In this document: positions 6,501 to 7,030 of the stretch, in pieces
How the letters are laid out: each line of letters starts with the position of its first letter
Position numbering within the stretch: the first letter of the stretch is position 1
Assembly: GCA_002367355.1 (NCBI GenBank)
Contig: DFBQ01000116.1
Span: forward strand, 2,750 to 9,779
From: Deltaproteobacteria bacterium UBA3076
GTDB lineage: Bacteria > Desulfobacterota > Dissulfuribacteria > Dissulfuribacterales > UBA3076
Direction: 5' to 3'
Length of the DNA stretch: 7,030 nucleotides
The notes under the pieces: model-generated
What the model was told of the DNA's origin: nothing
The model's input: only the letters and a program-made list of their open reading frames with translations
The model's database searches: none
Program-made: the position numbers and the translations under genes

Positions 6501-6807
6501 AGATCGAAACGCCCTGTAAGTTCACGTACAGGCTGTTGAAGGACACAAAATCCGTCGGCTCTTCACGTTCCTTGACCGTCAGCCCATTGATGGTCAAGGA
6601 CAGCGCATACGGGTTCAGCTTTATCTCCTGAATCACCACGGGCCGATGCAGGGCCTCTGAAAGCTTTTTGATCGCAACGCTCTTAATTATCGGAGGCAGG
6701 ATCAGAAAACCAATGATGGTATAAACAACAAAGAAAACAGCGATCCCAAGACTGAATTTCTTAATACGCCCCATGGTTTTGAGTTTTTGGATGAGATTCA
6801 TGGACAT
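3532..6807 (-). CDS. DUF748 / AsmA-like envelope protein with OmpA-like C-terminus
   Basis: A 1091-residue protein anchored in the inner membrane by one N-terminal helix (residues 18-38), with the rest predicted in the periplasm. Residues 40-135 resemble the AsmA/YhdP start, and long beta-rich repeats fill the middle. The DUF748 signature lies at about 758-873, including NIDLSPASPYSGKYVGY, GKLSLDLSY and LPVKLAVSLLKDRSGEI. From 909 an OmpA-like domain begins (FEAGSAELTD, LEVTGFAD) and resumes at LANQRAQAVKNYIL (about 1034-1047). Between these is a lysine-rich insert of about 90 residues that I recall as normal in this family. Acidic/Pro/Ser linkers sit at 136-152, 352-367 and 665-695. AsmA-superfamily proteins are implicated in moving lipids between membranes; that role here is inferred. 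It is monocistronic as far as visible. The start at 6807 has only a weak GGA upstream; ATG 6801 is an alternative. Confidence 0.88.
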   Translation of the reverse strand: MSMNLIQKLKTMGRIKKFSLGIAVFFVVYTIIGFLILPPIIKSVAIKKLSEALHRPVVIQEIKLNPYALSLTINGLTVKEREEPTDFVSFNSLYVNLQGVSIFKLAPVIKEFRIEGPFIKVVRNMDGGYNFSDLISSSEPSESTDPEKSPDSAFGPFKFAVYNIQILNGSADILDQPKDKIHKISELNLAIPFLSDIGSDVKVFVQVHFSAVFNDKPVSLVGKTKPFADSMETVFDIELKGIDLPYYFAYIPYKTNLQIPSGSLDVTVSLSYIQFKDKAPKLSSSGDLALKDLEIVDTSNRPLLKLALFHATWLRSRLLAKDIHLTKVEFKSPEINITRDEAGMLNIHSLFPATETEKTASESEETKPLTLAIDEIRIDGSQVSLSDFFQIQGTDALEQTDILKLPALSIMDTSVDTARKELSVGEISGEQGFLLIRRLKNGDLSIQALAGPQDPAEKPSAGTENEQPWLTTVTKLSIKNFTIQGENLASDQDGNLTLGEISLECRDISTKTNARGKIDLSCELNKTAAIGTRGEFGINPVVADLQLEISDLNLAWFQPFLAGILEIIVSDGKFSTTGTLSLSQPEKPGPHAKYRGSAAVADFATKDNTQADDLVKWKRLLVNGIDVGISPIYVNIDEIALENLDSRIIVNSDGSLNLQNIVTAGTETSPEAPESPEAQTKPALETTEPKGTATVPVNIGKIICKDGKINFSDRSVFPIYSANLLDIQGTVSGLISEETQRADVSFKGKLDSYAPLEITGTINPLIEDLFVDLKIRFKNIDLSPASPYSGKYVGYRIRKGKLSLDLSYLIDRKKLDSTNNVYIDQFDFGESVESPDSLNLPVKLAVSLLKDRSGEIIIRLPVTGRIDDPKFSVAGIILKMIKNILVKAATSPFSLISASFGSDEDLSHFEFEAGSAELTDADKAKLDTLVTALYERPGLQLEVTGFADIEKDRQGLISYRFDKQIKARKFKKMKKKEAAAVSVDSVMIEPEEYEKYLKMAYKAGKFKKPKNILGITKNIPVPEMEALILENIQVTDDDLRSLANQRAQAVKNYILDQGKIEPRRLFLIEPQALTPEKVENLKDSRVDLSFK

Positions 6808-6934
6808 TATTCCAGATGCTGGGAACCATCTATTGAACCGGCATCAGCATAAAGAGTAGATGAGCGCATCAATAACCCCCATCTCGCATTTTCCAAACCA
6901 GTTCTGCACCGGGATAGGTCATTTATACCTAAAT
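6808..6934. other. Leader region of the DUF748 gene
   Basis: No gene is visible on either strand. A TATAAA hexamer on the minus strand (6926-6921) could be a -10, but no acceptable -35 lies at the right distance, so I do not call a promoter. No strong ribosome site precedes the start codon. Confidence 0.4.
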
Positions 6935-6969
6935 TAAGCGATTAGCCTTTAGCGGTTAGCTATTAGTTT
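6935..6969. repeat. Five heptanucleotide tandem units, TTAGCNN
   Basis: The sequence divides exactly into 7-base units: TAAGCGA, TTAGCCT, TTAGCGG, TTAGCTA and TTAGTTT. The first and last are degenerate. The array sits about 130-160 bases upstream of the DUF748 start and next to the right copy of the 48-bp repeat. It may be a variable tandem repeat or a set of binding sites; nothing here distinguishes these. Confidence 0.6.
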
Positions 6970-6980
6970 AATGATTACAG

Positions 6981-7028
6981 GATGTTTACTATTACAAACT
7001 TTCACCTATTGGGTGTTATTTCTAATTA
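6981..7028. repeat. 48-bp direct repeat, right copy
   Basis: This is the partner of 49-96, in the same orientation, 43 of 48 bases identical without gaps, and ends two bases before the window ends. The inner short hairpin (CACC/GGTG around 7003-7015) is kept with different bases from the left copy. It lies upstream of the DUF748 gene, outside any frame. Confidence 0.8.
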
Positions 7029-7030
7029 AC

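Noticed and set aside
1..7030. CRISPR array, tRNA, rRNA or intact insertion sequence
   Set aside because: No regularly spaced repeats of 25-40 bp, no cloverleaf with a T-loop, and no transposase or integrase frame is visible.

Overview
The window reads as an accessory stretch of a Gram-negative chromosome. A deltaproteobacterial (Desulfobacterota-like) host is my best guess. It rests on the large AsmA-like DUF748 protein with an OmpA-type C-terminus, the density of toxin-antitoxin (TA) genes and the style of the intergenic repeats; no marker gene fixes the taxonomy. Every gene I can support lies on the minus strand, so transcription runs from high to low coordinates.

Layout in transcription order. 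At 6808-7030 there is a gene-free leader with a 48-bp repeat at the window edge and a five-unit heptad repeat. At 3532-6807 lies a 1091-residue membrane-anchored DUF748/AsmA-like envelope protein with a C-terminal OmpA-like domain. At 2838-3365 is a dinJ-yafQ type TA operon whose toxin frame is broken by one extra base. At 1848-2702 is an acidic protein with an SH3-like N-terminal region and a C-terminal domain resembling the CcbP calcium-binding family. At 1020-1654 is an intact vapBC operon with a near-consensus promoter placed so close to the vapB start that the mRNA would be leaderless. At 410-909 is an intact brnT-brnA type operon. Positions 1-409 hold no credible gene but carry short tandem repeats, a possible terminator and the other copy of the 48-bp repeat.

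How the genes relate: three unrelated type II TA families sit within about 3 kb, each a two-gene unit with a stop/start overlap that couples translation. They look like independent acquisitions rather than one pathway. The vapBC unit is bounded by two imperfect hairpins whose ends resemble integron attC R-boxes, so it may be a decayed cassette; no integrase is visible. The DUF748 gene is probably the more housekeeping-like flank, and the TA/CcbP part the accessory insertion.

The observations most worth following are the 48-bp direct repeat at both ends of the window, the +1 frameshift in yafQ, the attC-like hairpins around vapBC, and the CcbP-like protein with its extra N-terminal domain. I see no CRISPR array, tRNA, rRNA or intact transposase, and nothing I can defend as a wholly new system.
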